A stretch of 48,817 bases of DNA from Oscillospiraceae bacterium (GTDB lineage Bacteria > Bacillota > Clostridia > Oscillospirales > Acutalibacteraceae), in assembly GCA_015065615.1 (NCBI GenBank), contig SVPY01000020.1, positions 1 to 48,817 of the forward strand, given 5' to 3'. Made by a program: the position numbers and the translations under genes. Shown in pieces: positions 1-9,980 of this stretch. The notes below the pieces were generated by a model. It had not been told where the DNA came from and did not search any database. It was given only the letters and a program-made list of their open reading frames with translations. Each line of letters begins with the position of its first letter. Positions within the stretch are counted from its first letter, which is position 1.

Positions 1-1
1 T

Positions 2-1624
2 CTTTATTGCGTGCTTCCCTATATTTACCCCAGAACCCTTATCCAGCTTATGGGCAGTGAGAGCTCCTATGTAAGCTACGGCAATAAAGAGTTCACGGTA
101 TATCACTCCAAGGCGGATAACACCAATATCCTCTATTTTATCGACGATACCTATTTTAAGACCGTCAACCGTAAATTCAAGGAAAAGCGCACCGTAGTTT
201 CCATTATCTCCTTCGATAACCGCGAGGAATTAACAAGGGACGTAAACGGCGGCGACGAATCAAGAATTATAGGTGAGGTTGAAAATTATTTAAGAAGATG
301 GACCGAAGAGCTGCTTGAAGGCTTTATAAAGAAGCTTTCCGGCGGCAGATATCTGGTTATTACCGACGAAGCCCATATTGAAAAGGCAAGGGAGAGAAGG
401 TTCAGAATCCTCGACGAAGTAAGAAACATCAAGGGCGTAAATAATCTTTCTCCCACACTTTCCATAGGTATAGGCAGGGAGGCATCCAGTGTAATGGAGA
501 GCGAGGCCTGGGCAAGGCAGGCTCTGGATATGGCTTTGGGACGCGGCGGCGATCAGGTAGCCATGAAAAAAGGCGATACATACGAATTCTTCGGTGGACT
601 TAGCAAAGGCGTTGAAAAGCGCGATAAGGTACGTACCCGTGTTATCGCTTCAACTCTCTTAGAGCAGATAAGGCAGAATAATAAAGTTCTTATTATGGGC
701 CACAAAAACAGCGATATGGACTGTGTAGGCGCCGCTGTGGGTCTTTATAGCGCCATCACTTCCAGCATAAATAAGCCCGTCAATATAGTAATTGATAAGG
801 AAAGAACCTTGGCTCTGCCTCTTATTCAGATGGTTGAAAGCCAGTGCGGCAGGGACGATATCTTCATAACTCCCTACGAAGCAAGGCAGCAGGCAAACGA
901 AAAGACCCTTTTAATAGTTGTGGACACTCACTCCTACGTATTCGTGGAGGACCCCCATCTTCTTGATATATGCAAAAAGATAGTGGTTATCGACCACCAC
1001 AGAATGATGGTCACCCATATTAAAAATTCCGTTATCTTCTACCACGAGCCCTACGCAAGCTCAGCTTCGGAAATGGTCTCGGAGCTTATTCAGTATATGG
1101 AAAAATGTTCTATCAAAGAGTACGCCGCCCACGCACTTTTCTCGGGTATTGCTCTTGACACAAAGAACTTTATTTTAAAAACGGGCGTAAGAACCTTCGA
1201 AGCTTCGGCTTACCTTCGCCGCTGCGGTGCCGATACGGTTCTTGTCAAAAAGCTTTTTGCCAATACACCCGAAACCAACAAAGAAAAAAGCGACCTTGTG
1301 GGTCATGCCGATATCTACAAGGGCTGCGCAATATCATATACAGAGGATGGCGGACCCAACGTAAGAGTTGCGGCGGCGCAGGCGGCAGACGAGCTTCTGC
1401 TTATCAAGGGAGTTGTTGCTTCCTTCGTTCTCTTTAAGATAGGAAACGACGTAAACATTTCCGCCCGTTCCTTCGGCGAATTAAACGTACAGGTTATTCT
1501 GGAGGCCTTCGGCGGCGGCGGTCATTTAACCATGGCAGGCGCACAGCTTAAGGAAACCACCATTGAAACAGCTATAAAAGAATTAATGTTCCAGATAGAT
1601 ATGAGGCTGGAGCAGCAAAGTTAA
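2..1624 (+). CDS. gdpP: Cyclic-di-AMP phosphodiesterase GdpP (5'-truncated by window edge)
   Basis: Membrane-bound DHH/DHHA1 phosphodiesterase that hydrolyses c-di-AMP. The open frame runs off the left edge, so the N-terminal membrane segments and the start of the PAS region are missing; about 540 residues remain of the usual 650 or so. A degenerate GGDEF region comes first, ending near the ALGRGGDQ motif around base 530-560. The DHH domain follows, with GHKNSDMD at 698-721 and the name-giving DHH at 992-1000. The DHHA1 glycine/histidine motif GGGGH is at 1511-1525. The GTG at 11 is only the first possible start inside the window, not a real start. rplI follows 36 bases downstream and then dnaB, the classic Firmicutes order. 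Identity is secure from motif order and context. Confidence 0.93.
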   Translation, partial: LYCVLPYIYPRTLIQLMGSESSYVSYGNKEFTVYHSKADNTNILYFIDDTYFKTVNRKFKEKRTVVSIISFDNREELTRDVNGGDESRIIGEVENYLRRWTEELLEGFIKKLSGGRYLVITDEAHIEKARERRFRILDEVRNIKGVNNLSPTLSIGIGREASSVMESEAWARQALDMALGRGGDQVAMKKGDTYEFFGGLSKGVEKRDKVRTRVIASTLLEQIRQNNKVLIMGHKNSDMDCVGAAVGLYSAITSSINKPVNIVIDKERTLALPLIQMVESQCGRDDIFITPYEARQQANEKTLLIVVDTHSYVFVEDPHLLDICKKIVVIDHHRMMVTHIKNSVIFYHEPYASSASEMVSELIQYMEKCSIKEYAAHALFSGIALDTKNFILKTGVRTFEASAYLRRCGADTVLVKKLFANTPETNKEKSDLVGHADIYKGCAISYTEDGGPNVRVAAAQAADELLLIKGVVASFVLFKIGNDVNISARSFGELNVQVILEAFGGGGHLTMAGAQLKETTIETAIKELMFQIDMRLEQQS

Positions 1625-1660
1625 GGAGAGCCTTTGCGAGGGCAAAGGTGTATGAAAAAG

Positions 1661-2107
1661 ATGAAAGTTGTATTACTTCAGGATGTTAAGGCACTCGGTA
1701 AAAAAGGTGAGCTCGTAAACACAAGCGACGGCTATGCAAGAAATTTCTTATTCCCCAAGAAGCTTGCAAAAGAAGCCAACGCTCAGGCTATGAACGAGCT
1801 TAAGAACGCAGAGGAAAGTAAGGCATATAAAATTAAAACGGATACCGAAAACGCAAAAGCCGCCGCTGCCGCTTTAAAGGATAAGAAGGTAGTTATCAAG
1901 GCTAAGGCAGGCTCAAACGGCCGCCTTTTCGGCTCTGTTACAAGTAAGGAAATTGCCGAGGAGCTTAAAAAGCAGTTTAAAATCGACGTGGATAAGAGAA
2001 AGATCTCACTTGATGCCGATATAAAGGCTTTCGGCACCTATAAGGCAGAAATCAAGCTCTACACAGGCATCAGCGCCGAGATAAGCGTACAGGTTACAGA
2101 ACTTTAA
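1661..2107 (+). CDS. rplI: 50S ribosomal protein L9
   Basis: Ribosomal protein L9 binds 23S rRNA near the L1 stalk. It shows the typical N-terminal [17 protein letters not shown] signature and the long alpha-helical linker before a C-terminal rRNA-binding domain. Three starts are possible: TTG 1634, ATG 1652 and ATG 1661. I prefer 1661 because it gives the family's usual 148 residues with the canonical MKV start, and because AAAGGTG at 1644-1650 is 10 bases upstream; the same site is only one base from 1652. The gene lies between gdpP and dnaB and is probably co-transcribed with both. Confidence 0.95.
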   Translation: MKVVLLQDVKALGKKGELVNTSDGYARNFLFPKKLAKEANAQAMNELKNAEESKAYKIKTDTENAKAAAAALKDKKVVIKAKAGSNGRLFGSVTSKEIAEELKKQFKIDVDKRKISLDADIKAFGTYKAEIKLYTGISAEISVQVTEL

Positions 2108-2138
2108 TTTATATTTACTTTAAGGATGGATTTTATTT

Positions 2139-3524
2139 ATGGCAACGGCAAGCTTCAATGAAAATGAGCTTTTAACTTCGGCTGTGCCGGGCATGGCTTT
2201 GCCCTTTGCCCCCGAAGCGGAGCAGTCTATATTAGGCGCTATATTTATGGCGCCCGAAGTACTCAGCACCGTAGCCGAGATGCTTCCGAGGGTAGAATAT
2301 TTTTATCAGGTAGCTAACCAGCGCATTTACGCCTCTATGCTCGATATGTTTACCTTAGGTAAACCCGTGGATTTTGTCACCACCATTGAGCACATGAAGG
2401 GCATGGGCACCTACGACGAGGAGACGGATAAGGTCTACATACTTAAAATTACTCAGCTTGTTCCTTCCATCGATAACGTAAGTAGGTACTGCGAAATTGT
2501 AAGGGACTGTTACGACAGAAGAAGGCTCATTATTGCCGCAAGGAAAATTCTTGACGACAGTCAGGACGGCGCCGCTTTAACTCCCCAGCTTCTCGATTCA
2601 GCTGAGCAGAATATTTTCGATATCAGGCGCGGCAAAGCCGTGCAGGGCCTTCAGAGGTTAAGCGACGTCCTGTTTATGGTTTACGATAGGCTGGATGCTT
2701 TAAACTCACCCGATAAAGATAAATACAAGGGTATTCCCACAGGCATCGGCGAGCTGGACGCCACTATTACCGGTCTTAACCGCAGCGACCTTATTATTCT
2801 TGCCGCCCGACCCGGTATGGGTAAAACTTCATTTGCTTTAAATATTGCCCGTCACGCAAGCGTAGTATGCAATCGCAAGGTAGCCTTTTTCTCCCTTGAA
2901 ATGGGCAGGGAACAGCTTGCCTCCCGTATGCTTTCAAGTGAGAGCTTCGTTCAGAGCACAAAACTCAGAACAGGCGAACTCAGCGAAGCCGAATGGACAA
3001 GGCTTATTGAAGGCGGCGATATTTTAAGTAAGGCAGAGCTTTATTTCGACGATACCCCGGGTATCACAGTACCCGAAATGAAGGCTAAAATCAGAAGACA
3101 GCAGGGCGTGGATTTAATTATTATCGACTACCTCCAGCTTATGAACAGCGCAAAGAGAATCGATAACCGTGTTCAGGAAATTTCCGAAATCACCCGTAAC
3201 TTAAAAATTATGGCTAAGGAATTAAACGTGCCCGTTATTGCTTTAAGTCAGCTTGCCCGTTCCAGCGATAAGCGTAACGACCACAAGCCCGTACTTAGTG
3301 ACCTTCGTGACTCAGGTTCTATCGAGCAGGATGCCGATATTGTTCTTTTCCTCTACCGCGAAGCCTATTACCCCGGTGAAGGCGAAAGCCGGGAAGATAT
3401 GAACCAGAATAAGAGTGAATGTATTATCGCAAAAAACCGTCACGGTGAAAGTAAATCAATACCCCTGCACTGGCAGGGCGAATTTACAAGGTTTACTTCC
3501 GAGGAATACGTCCGCCATGAATGA
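2139..3524 (+). CDS. dnaB: Replicative DNA helicase DnaB
   Basis: Hexameric 5'-3' helicase that unwinds DNA at the replication fork and recruits primase. The 461 residues match the usual family length. An N-terminal DnaB domain (EQSILGA..., about residues 27-130) precedes a RecA-like C-terminal domain. Walker A GMGKT is at about residues 226-230. Walker B LIIIDYLQLM has its Asp near residue 330. The later SQLAR and DLRDSGSIEQDAD motifs are typical of DnaB. ATG start with AAGGATGG at 2122-2129. The 3' end overlaps tilS by 8 bases, suggesting coupled translation. No intein is present. Confidence 0.97.
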   Translation: MATASFNENELLTSAVPGMALPFAPEAEQSILGAIFMAPEVLSTVAEMLPRVEYFYQVANQRIYASMLDMFTLGKPVDFVTTIEHMKGMGTYDEETDKVYILKITQLVPSIDNVSRYCEIVRDCYDRRRLIIAARKILDDSQDGAALTPQLLDSAEQNIFDIRRGKAVQGLQRLSDVLFMVYDRLDALNSPDKDKYKGIPTGIGELDATITGLNRSDLIILAARPGMGKTSFALNIARHASVVCNRKVAFFSLEMGREQLASRMLSSESFVQSTKLRTGELSEAEWTRLIEGGDILSKAELYFDDTPGITVPEMKAKIRRQQGVDLIIIDYLQLMNSAKRIDNRVQEISEITRNLKIMAKELNVPVIALSQLARSSDKRNDHKPVLSDLRDSGSIEQDADIVLFLYREAYYPGEGESREDMNQNKSECIIAKNRHGESKSIPLHWQGEFTRFTSEEYVRHE

Positions 3525-4836
3525 TGAATTTTTCAGTACTGCCCTTTCTTACTTAAATAAGGCGGATAGAATCATTATAGGTCTTTCGGGCGGAGCCGAT
3601 TCTGTTTGTCTGACCCATATTCTTTATAAGGCTTTGGGAAGCGAAAAACTTCTCTGCGCCCACGTAAATCACAATATAAGGGGAGAGGAAGCAAATTCCG
3701 ACGCTCTTTTTGCCGAAAATTTTGCAAAAAGTCTCGGCATTGAATTCAGGCTATTAAGCGCCGACGTAAAAAGTCTTGCAAAGGAAAGAAATATGGGGGA
3801 AGAGGAGTGCGGCAGATTCATCCGCTACGAATTTTTCAGTTCCCTTATTTTAAGCGATAAATCTTTAATAGCCACCGCCCACAATGCAGATGATAACGCC
3901 GAGACCTTAATTATGAATTTAATGCGCGGCTGCGGCACGGGCGGTCTTTGCGGTATTCCTTTTATAAGAGGAAATATAATAAGACCCATACTCAATTTAA
4001 GCCGCGAGGAAATAGAAGCTTACGTAAAGGAAAATAATCTCTCATACGTAACCGACAGCACGAATAACGAGGATATATATTTAAGGAACAAAGTAAGGCA
4101 CAATGTAATTAAAAACATCAAGGATATCTGCCCCGAGTTTACTAAAAACACTTTTATTGCCACAAGGCTTTTAAGTGACGATAAGGCTTTTCTTGATTCT
4201 TACTGTATAAGCATTTTAAATAATATCAAAAAAGATAAATACTTTGACGTAAGCGATTTTGAAAACTACGATATTTCACTAAAAAGAAACCTTTTATATT
4301 TAATTTTAAAGGAATCCGGCGTAAAAGAAATTACTTCATTCCATATAGAAAAGGCTTTAAATGCCGTCAGATTTAATTCCGCCGTCTCTCTTTCCGGGGG
4401 CAAATATTTAAACGTAAAGCAGAATATGCTCACCGTAACCGACCAAAGGAAAACCCCAAATGAGGAAATTTCACTTAATATAGGTAAAAACCTACTTCCC
4501 GACGGCAGAATAATCAATATTTCTTGTAAAAATATTACAAAAAATGAAAAAATTCACAATTTGTTATTTAATATCTCTTTAGATTGTGATAAAATCAATG
4601 GGTGTTTAAAAGTTTCCCGCCGAAAAGAGGGGGATAAATTTACGCTCAATAAAAGAAACGTAACAAAAAGCCTTAAAAAGCTTTTTAACGAGATGAAAAT
4701 TCCTTCGTCCCTGCGTGATGATATTATCATTATCCGCGACGAAAGGGATATAGTCTTTATCGAAAATATAGGTGTAAACAAGCCCTATTCGGTAGGAAAA
4801 AACACAGAGAAAATTTTAAGCATTGAATTTTTATAA
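3517..4836 (+). CDS. tilS: tRNA(Ile)-lysidine synthetase TilS
   Basis: Converts C34 of the CAU-anticodon tRNA-Ile to lysidine using ATP and lysine, so the tRNA reads AUA. The N-type PP-loop ATPase motif SGGADS is at residues 24-29, followed by HVNHNIRGEEA and TAHNADDNAET, all typical of TilS. The C-terminal part (VSRRKEGDKF... to the end) matches the TilS C-terminal domain. I chose ATG 3517 because GAGGAA at 3501-3506 is 10 bases upstream and the product begins shortly before the PP-loop. A longer frame extends back inside dnaB but is unlikely to be used. Length 439 residues is normal. Confidence 0.94.
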   Translation: MNDEFFSTALSYLNKADRIIIGLSGGADSVCLTHILYKALGSEKLLCAHVNHNIRGEEANSDALFAENFAKSLGIEFRLLSADVKSLAKERNMGEEECGRFIRYEFFSSLILSDKSLIATAHNADDNAETLIMNLMRGCGTGGLCGIPFIRGNIIRPILNLSREEIEAYVKENNLSYVTDSTNNEDIYLRNKVRHNVIKNIKDICPEFTKNTFIATRLLSDDKAFLDSYCISILNNIKKDKYFDVSDFENYDISLKRNLLYLILKESGVKEITSFHIEKALNAVRFNSAVSLSGGKYLNVKQNMLTVTDQRKTPNEEISLNIGKNLLPDGRIINISCKNITKNEKIHNLLFNISLDCDKINGCLKVSRRKEGDKFTLNKRNVTKSLKKLFNEMKIPSSLRDDIIIIRDERDIVFIENIGVNKPYSVGKNTEKILSIEFL

Positions 4837-4896
4837 TTTCATAATTTAAAATTTAAAAATTATAACATAGTATAATTTTAGAGGGGGATAATAAAT

Positions 4897-5436
4897 ATGT
4901 TAAACGATATTCAGGAAGTTCTTTACAGCGAAAAAGATTTACAGGAAATGGTAGATAGAGTAGGCGCTGAAATCACACGTGACTACGAGGGCAAAAACCT
5001 TCTTTTAGTCAGCGTTTTAAAGGGCAGCGTTGCATTTATGGCGGATTTAATGCGCGCAATTAAAATTCCTGCAAGAATCGATTTTATGTCTGTAAGCAGC
5101 TACGGCTCAGGCACAAAAACCAGCGGAGTCGTAAAAATCGTAAAGGACCTGGATTTGAATTTAGAAGGCTACGATATTTTAATAGTTGAGGATATTCTCG
5201 ATAGCGGCAAAACCTTAAGCTACTTAATGGAAATTCTTCAGGCAAGAAATCCCGCTTCAATAGAGCTTTGCACACTTTTCGATAAACCCGAAAGACGTCA
5301 GGTTCCCGTTTTCCCCAAGTACGTGGGCACAGTTATTCCCGATGCTTTTATAGTTGGCTACGGTCTTGACTATGCAGAAAATTACCGCAATTTACCTTTC
5401 GTAGGCATATTAAAGCCCGAGGTTTACGGCGGATAA
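4897..5436 (+). CDS. hpt: Hypoxanthine phosphoribosyltransferase
   Basis: Purine salvage enzyme making IMP or GMP from hypoxanthine or guanine plus PRPP. The 179-residue length is typical. The PRPP-binding motif ILIVEDILDSGKT and the downstream base-binding segment DAFIVGYGLDYAENYRNLP are clear. The gene has its own GAGGGGGATA ribosome site and a TATAAT hexamer at 4871-4876, though no convincing -35 sits in front of it. It lies between tilS and ftsH, as in Bacillus and many Clostridia. Confidence 0.95.
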   Translation: MLNDIQEVLYSEKDLQEMVDRVGAEITRDYEGKNLLLVSVLKGSVAFMADLMRAIKIPARIDFMSVSSYGSGTKTSGVVKIVKDLDLNLEGYDILIVEDILDSGKTLSYLMEILQARNPASIELCTLFDKPERRQVPVFPKYVGTVIPDAFIVGYGLDYAENYRNLPFVGILKPEVYGG

Positions 5437-5499
5437 ATATAAAATAAAATAAAATAATAAAAATTTTTAATTAATTTAATTTCTTCGGAGGAAATAACA

Positions 5500-7437
5500 T
5501 TGAATAACAAAAAGATTGTAAAAAATCTTGCTATTTACCTCGGTATACCTATCGTAGTACTTTTCATTATTTTCTTTATGTTCGGTAAGGGTCTTGATAA
5601 CGGCCCCACCCTTAAATATTCCGACGTACTGGATTATTTTGAAACACAGCAGGTAAAGGCTTATAAGCTCGATTTAGGCACAGGCGAAATGGTGCTCACT
5701 TTGCAGGATGATAAAAAAGTAGGCTACGAAGTGCCCAACATCTCACTTTTCTACGAAGCAGTAAGTGAGGATATTGAAAAATATAACGCAAATCACCCCG
5801 ATAGCAAAATGGTTCAGGACGTAAGGCGTCCCGTGGAAACAAGCTGGCTTGTAAGTATGCTTCCCACTATAGTTATGCTCATCCTTTTGGTTGTTATATG
5901 GGCGTTTATGTGGAAGAAAATGGCAGGCGGAGCCGGCGGTGGCAACCAGATGAACTTCGGTAAAGCTAAAGTTAAGTCTTTAAGTGATGAAAAACGCAAG
6001 TGGACCTTTGCCGACGTTGCAGGCGCCGACGAAGAGAAGGAAGAATTAAGAGAAGTAGTTGAATTCTTAAAAAGACCCCAGAAATTCAACGAGCTGGGCG
6101 CGCGTATTCCCAAGGGTGTATTGCTCGTTGGCCCTCCCGGAACAGGTAAAACCTTACTTGCAAAAGCAGTTGCAGGCGAAGCAGGTGTACCTTTCTTCTC
6201 AATTTCAGGTTCCGACTTTGTTGAGATGTTCGTCGGTGTAGGTGCTTCCAGAGTCCGTGACCTTTTTGATAAGGCAAAGAAAAATAACCCCTGTATTTTA
6301 TTTATAGACGAAATTGATGCCGTTGGCCGTCAGCGCGGCGCAGGTCTTGGCGGCGGTCACGATGAAAGAGAGCAGACTTTAAACCAGCTCTTAGTTGAGA
6401 TGGACGGCTTCGGCGCCAACGAAGGCGTTATTATGATAGCTGCCACAAACCGCCCCGATATTCTTGACCCCGCTTTAATGAGACCCGGCAGATTTGACCG
6501 TCAGGTAACGGTAGGTTATCCCGATATTAAGGGCAGAGAGGATATTTTAAGAGTTCACTCAAGAAAGAAACCTCTTGCTCCCGACGTTGTACTTTCCACT
6601 ATTGCAAAATCCACAGCAGGCTTTACAGGCGCCGACCTTGAAAACCTCCTTAACGAAGCAGCTCTCTTAGCCGCAAGAAAGGATAAGAAGGCTATCACAA
6701 TGGAGGAAATTGAGGAAGCAACAATAAAGGTTGTAGTAGGCACCGAGAAAAAGAGCCGAGTAATGACCGAGCGCGAGAAGCGTTTAACCGCTTACCACGA
6801 GGCAGGTCACGCAGTTACTACTTATTACTGCGAAACTCAGGACCCCGTTCATCAGATAAGCATTATTCCCCGCGGTATGGCAGGCGGCTACACTATGCAC
6901 CTTCCCACCGAGGACCGCTCCTATAAGTGCTTGAAGGAAATGAAGGAGGAAATTATCGTTCTTTTAGGCGGCAGAGTTGCCGAAGCTTTGGTTTTAGGCG
7001 ATATCTCCACAGGCGCTTCCAACGATATTGAAAGAGCTACCAAGATGGCTCGCGCTATTGTTACCAAGTACGGTATGAGCGAGGTTTTAGGCCCCATTAT
7101 GTACGGCACTGACCAAAGTAACCCCTTCCTCGGTAAAGAGATGGGTCACGTAAGCAACTACTCCGAAGAAACCAGTGCTTTAATCGACTCCGAAATCAAG
7201 AAGCTTGTTATGGATGGCTACAACAAAGCTAAAGAAATCCTTAGTGAGCATATCGATATTCTCCACCGCGTTGCCGCAGTTCTTTTTGAGAAGGAAAAGC
7301 TTGATGCAAGCGAATTTATCGACGTTGTAAGCGGTACTCTTCTTCCTGCATACGCTCAGCAGGAGCCCAGCGAAGAGGCTATTAATGCAGTAGAAAGCAA
7401 AGAAGCTTTAGAAAAAGAAGAAAAATCCGAAGAATAA
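5500..7437 (+). CDS. ftsH: ATP-dependent zinc metalloprotease FtsH
   Basis: Membrane-anchored AAA+ protease that degrades misfolded membrane proteins and selected regulators. Two membrane segments (about residues 9-29 and 116-138) flank the short extracytoplasmic domain. Walker A GPPGTGKT is at residues 211-218, followed by Walker [10 protein letters not shown] and the second region of homology ([21 protein letters not shown]). The zinc-site HEAGH is at residues 433-437, with GASNDIE supplying the third ligand region. Start is TTG with a strong CGGAGGAA at 5486-5493. Length 645 is normal. A terminator lies directly downstream. Confidence 0.97.
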   Translation: MNNKKIVKNLAIYLGIPIVVLFIIFFMFGKGLDNGPTLKYSDVLDYFETQQVKAYKLDLGTGEMVLTLQDDKKVGYEVPNISLFYEAVSEDIEKYNANHPDSKMVQDVRRPVETSWLVSMLPTIVMLILLVVIWAFMWKKMAGGAGGGNQMNFGKAKVKSLSDEKRKWTFADVAGADEEKEELREVVEFLKRPQKFNELGARIPKGVLLVGPPGTGKTLLAKAVAGEAGVPFFSISGSDFVEMFVGVGASRVRDLFDKAKKNNPCILFIDEIDAVGRQRGAGLGGGHDEREQTLNQLLVEMDGFGANEGVIMIAATNRPDILDPALMRPGRFDRQVTVGYPDIKGREDILRVHSRKKPLAPDVVLSTIAKSTAGFTGADLENLLNEAALLAARKDKKAITMEEIEEATIKVVVGTEKKSRVMTEREKRLTAYHEAGHAVTTYYCETQDPVHQISIIPRGMAGGYTMHLPTEDRSYKCLKEMKEEIIVLLGGRVAEALVLGDISTGASNDIERATKMARAIVTKYGMSEVLGPIMYGTDQSNPFLGKEMGHVSNYSEETSALIDSEIKKLVMDGYNKAKEILSEHIDILHRVAAVLFEKEKLDASEFIDVVSGTLLPAYAQQEPSEEAINAVESKEALEKEEKSEE

Positions 7438-7457
7438 AATTTAATAAAAATTCCGTA

Positions 7458-7503
7458 GGGGAGGGTAGATTTCTCACGAAATCGCACTCTCCCTTATTTT
7501 TTT
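7458..7503 (+). terminator. Rho-independent terminator after ftsH
   Basis: An imperfect stem (left arm 7458-7473, loop TCAC 7474-7477, right arm 7478-7493) is followed by a T-rich run to 7503. It ends the gdpP-to-ftsH series. Confidence 0.8.
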
Positions 7504-7868
7504 GTTTAAATAGTAGGTGGCGCCCAGTGGGCACCGCTACAGTGGTTAAATATCAAAATAATATTGTAGTGGCGCCAAATTTGCAGGCAAATTGCGGGAG
7601 TCCATTCCAAGTAAGATAAGTTTCACAAAGCCATTGATATAGAGAGAGCTTTGCAGTTAATTTAAATAAACACCTCATCCACCAACTCGTTTCAATCGCC
7701 CACTGCCTTCCCCTCAAGGGGAAAGCAGTGGGTCGAGAGGGAATTCTTTATTAAAATTTTCGTTCATTACAAGAAACACTATTCCAAATTTCCTCACCTC
7801 CCCTGTAAGGGGAGGTACCGCAAAGCGGTGGTGGGGTTTATTTTCATTAATTTCGAAATCCCCACCTC
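7504..7868. repeat. Gene-free cluster of intergenic palindromes
   Basis: No plausible gene. At least three separate strong hairpins stand in AT-rich linkers. The first is 7513-7541 (GTAG...CTAC outer arms with GCCCA/TGGGC inside). The second is 7699-7732, where CCCACTGC and TTCCCCT pair with AGGGGAA and GCAGTGGG around a two-base loop. The third is 7791-7836 (ACCTCCCCT/AGGGGAGGT next to ACCGC/GCGGT). The style resembles repetitive intergenic elements I have seen in other gut Clostridia; that family link is from memory and was not searched. Confidence 0.6.
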
Positions 7869-7897
7869 TTTACAAGCACCACCAAATATTGTATAAT
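7869..7897 (+). promoter_or_regulatory. Promoter of the topoisomerase pair
   Basis: TTTACA at 7869-7874, a 17-base spacer, then TATAAT at 7892-7897. The start codon of the B subunit is 45 bases downstream. Confidence 0.75.
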
Positions 7898-7941
7898 AAA
7901 TTATATATGGTTTCTAAATAAGCGAACAGAAAGGCAAAATA

Positions 7942-9927
7942 ATGGCAAAAAAAGCTAAAACCTACGATAACGAAAGCATAAGTATGCTCAAGGGCGCGGA
8001 CCGAGTAAGGCTTCGCCCCGCAGTTATATTCGGTTCCGATAGTCTCGATGGCTGTGAGCATGCTGTTTTTGAAATACTCAGTAACTCTATAGACGAAGCT
8101 CGTCAGGGCTTCGGTAAAGAGATTACCGTTACCCGATATCTTGATAAATCCGTTGAGGTGGAGGACAAGGGCAGAGGTATCCCCGTGGATTTTAATACAA
8201 AAGAAAACCGCTATAACTGGGAGCTCATTTTCTGTGAGCTTTATGCAGGCGGTAAATATAATAACGACGATGCTTCAAGCTACGAATATTCATTAGGCTT
8301 AAATGGTCTCGGTGCCTGTGCTACTCAGTACGCCAGTGAATATATGGACGTAAACATTCGCCGCGACGGCTTCAAATATACCCTTCATTTTGAAAAAGGA
8401 AATATAGTAGGGGAAATGAAAAAAGAGCCCTATAACAAAAAGGACACAGGCTCAATTATTAAGTGGCGCCCCGATTTAGAGGTATTTACCGATATCGATA
8501 TTCCTAAAGAATATTTTATCGATACAATCAAGCGTCAGGCAGTAGTTAACAGCGGCATTTTATTCCATTTTAAGGATGAAATCGCGCCGGGTAAATTTGA
8601 AACTACCGATTTTATTTATGAAAACGGTATTATAGACCACGTAAACGAAATAGTGGGGGATAGCTCAATGATCACTACCCAGTATTTCACTACAGAGAAA
8701 AAGGTTCGTGACCGCGATAACTTACCTTACTATAACGTAAAAGTTAACGTGGCATTAAACTTCTCAAATAAAGTAAATTGCCTGGAATATTACCACAACT
8801 CCAGCTGGCTGGAGCACGGCGGTGTGCCCGATAAGGCGGTAAGAAACGCCTTTGTTTACCAGATTGATAATTACTTAAAGAATAATAATAAGTACACAAA
8901 AAACGAAAAGAAAATAGTATTTGACGACGTTGAGGACTGTTTGATCATCGTTATAAGCTCCTTCTCCAACGTAACCTCATACGAAAATCAGACCAAAAAG
9001 GCCATTAACAATAAAGGTATTCAGGATGCAATGGTGGAGATGCTCAGGCACAATCTGGAAGTTTTCTTTATCGAAAACCCAATGGATGCCGAAAAAATCT
9101 GCAATCAGGTGCTTATAAATAAACGAGCACGTGAAAACGCCGAGCAGATCAAGCAGAACGTTAAAAAGAATTTAGTAGGCAAAATGGATTTAACCAACCG
9201 CGTGGCTAAATTCGTAGATTGCCGCAGTAAGGATATTAACGAGAGAGAAATCTTCATAGTAGAGGGTGACTCCGCTTTGGGCGCCTGTAAGCAGGCTCGC
9301 GACCCCAATTTCCAGGCAATTATGCCCATCCGCGGTAAGATACTTAACTGCTTGAAGGCCGATTACGATAAGGTATTTAAAAACGATATCATTACCGATT
9401 TATTAAAGGTTTTAGGCTGCGGCGTTGAAGTAAAAAGCAAGGCAAATAAAAACCTTTCTACCTTCAGCATGGAAAATTTACGCTGGAGTAAAATAATTAT
9501 CTGTACCGATGCCGACGTAGACGGCTTCCATATAAGAACAATGCTCCTGACTATGATTTACCGCCTTGCGCCCACCCTTATAAAAGAGGGCAAGGTGTTT
9601 ATCGCAGAATCACCTCTTTACGAGATAAGCACTAAGGATAAAACCTACTTTGCTTATAACGAAATTGAGAAAGATACCTTCATAAAGAAAATCGGCAGCG
9701 AGAAATATACCATCCAGCGCTCCAAAGGTCTTGGTGAAAACGAACCCGATATGATGAATTTAACCACCATGAACCCGGGTACCAGAAGACTTATAAAAGT
9801 TCTTCCCTCCGATGAAAAGAACGTTGAATATATGTTTGACCTTCTTTTAGGCGATAATTTAACAGGCAGAAAAGATTATATTGCCGAAAACGGCAGCCTC
9901 TATATAGACGATCTGGACGTTTCCTGA
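7942..9927 (+). CDS. Divergent type IIA DNA topoisomerase B subunit (ParE/GyrB-like)
   Basis: ATPase subunit of a type II topoisomerase that changes DNA topology by passing one duplex through another. The GHKL ATP site is visible (EILSNSIDEA, DKGRGIP, and GLNGLG in place of the usual GLHGVG). The QTK loop lysine is retained in ENQTKKAINNKG. The TOPRIM metal residues are present as EGDSALG (Glu near residue 441) and DADVDG (near 523). Compared with standard GyrB or ParE the motifs are altered (EGDSALGACKQARD instead of EGDSAGGSAKQGR). The partner A subunit begins 53 bases downstream. It is probably a ParE-like paralogue and not the housekeeping gyrase, but I cannot prove that gyrAB lies elsewhere. 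Confidence 0.88.
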   Translation: MAKKAKTYDNESISMLKGADRVRLRPAVIFGSDSLDGCEHAVFEILSNSIDEARQGFGKEITVTRYLDKSVEVEDKGRGIPVDFNTKENRYNWELIFCELYAGGKYNNDDASSYEYSLGLNGLGACATQYASEYMDVNIRRDGFKYTLHFEKGNIVGEMKKEPYNKKDTGSIIKWRPDLEVFTDIDIPKEYFIDTIKRQAVVNSGILFHFKDEIAPGKFETTDFIYENGIIDHVNEIVGDSSMITTQYFTTEKKVRDRDNLPYYNVKVNVALNFSNKVNCLEYYHNSSWLEHGGVPDKAVRNAFVYQIDNYLKNNNKYTKNEKKIVFDDVEDCLIIVISSFSNVTSYENQTKKAINNKGIQDAMVEMLRHNLEVFFIENPMDAEKICNQVLINKRARENAEQIKQNVKKNLVGKMDLTNRVAKFVDCRSKDINEREIFIVEGDSALGACKQARDPNFQAIMPIRGKILNCLKADYDKVFKNDIITDLLKVLGCGVEVKSKANKNLSTFSMENLRWSKIIICTDADVDGFHIRTMLLTMIYRLAPTLIKEGKVFIAESPLYEISTKDKTYFAYNEIEKDTFIKKIGSEKYTIQRSKGLGENEPDMMNLTTMNPGTRRLIKVLPSDEKNVEYMFDLLLGDNLTGRKDYIAENGSLYIDDLDVS

Positions 9928-9980
9928 TATCAGTTTAAGTTAAATTTAGATTAATTGATTTAAAATAAAAAGGTAATAAA

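Noticed and set aside
3415-3516. Upstream extension of tilS inside dnaB
   Set aside because: The extension overlaps dnaB by more than 100 bases and has no family similarity; ATG 3517 has a good ribosome site.
5814-6113. Minus-strand frame of 99 codons within ftsH
   Set aside because: Antisense shadow of the FtsH coding sequence, with no ribosome site and low-complexity product.
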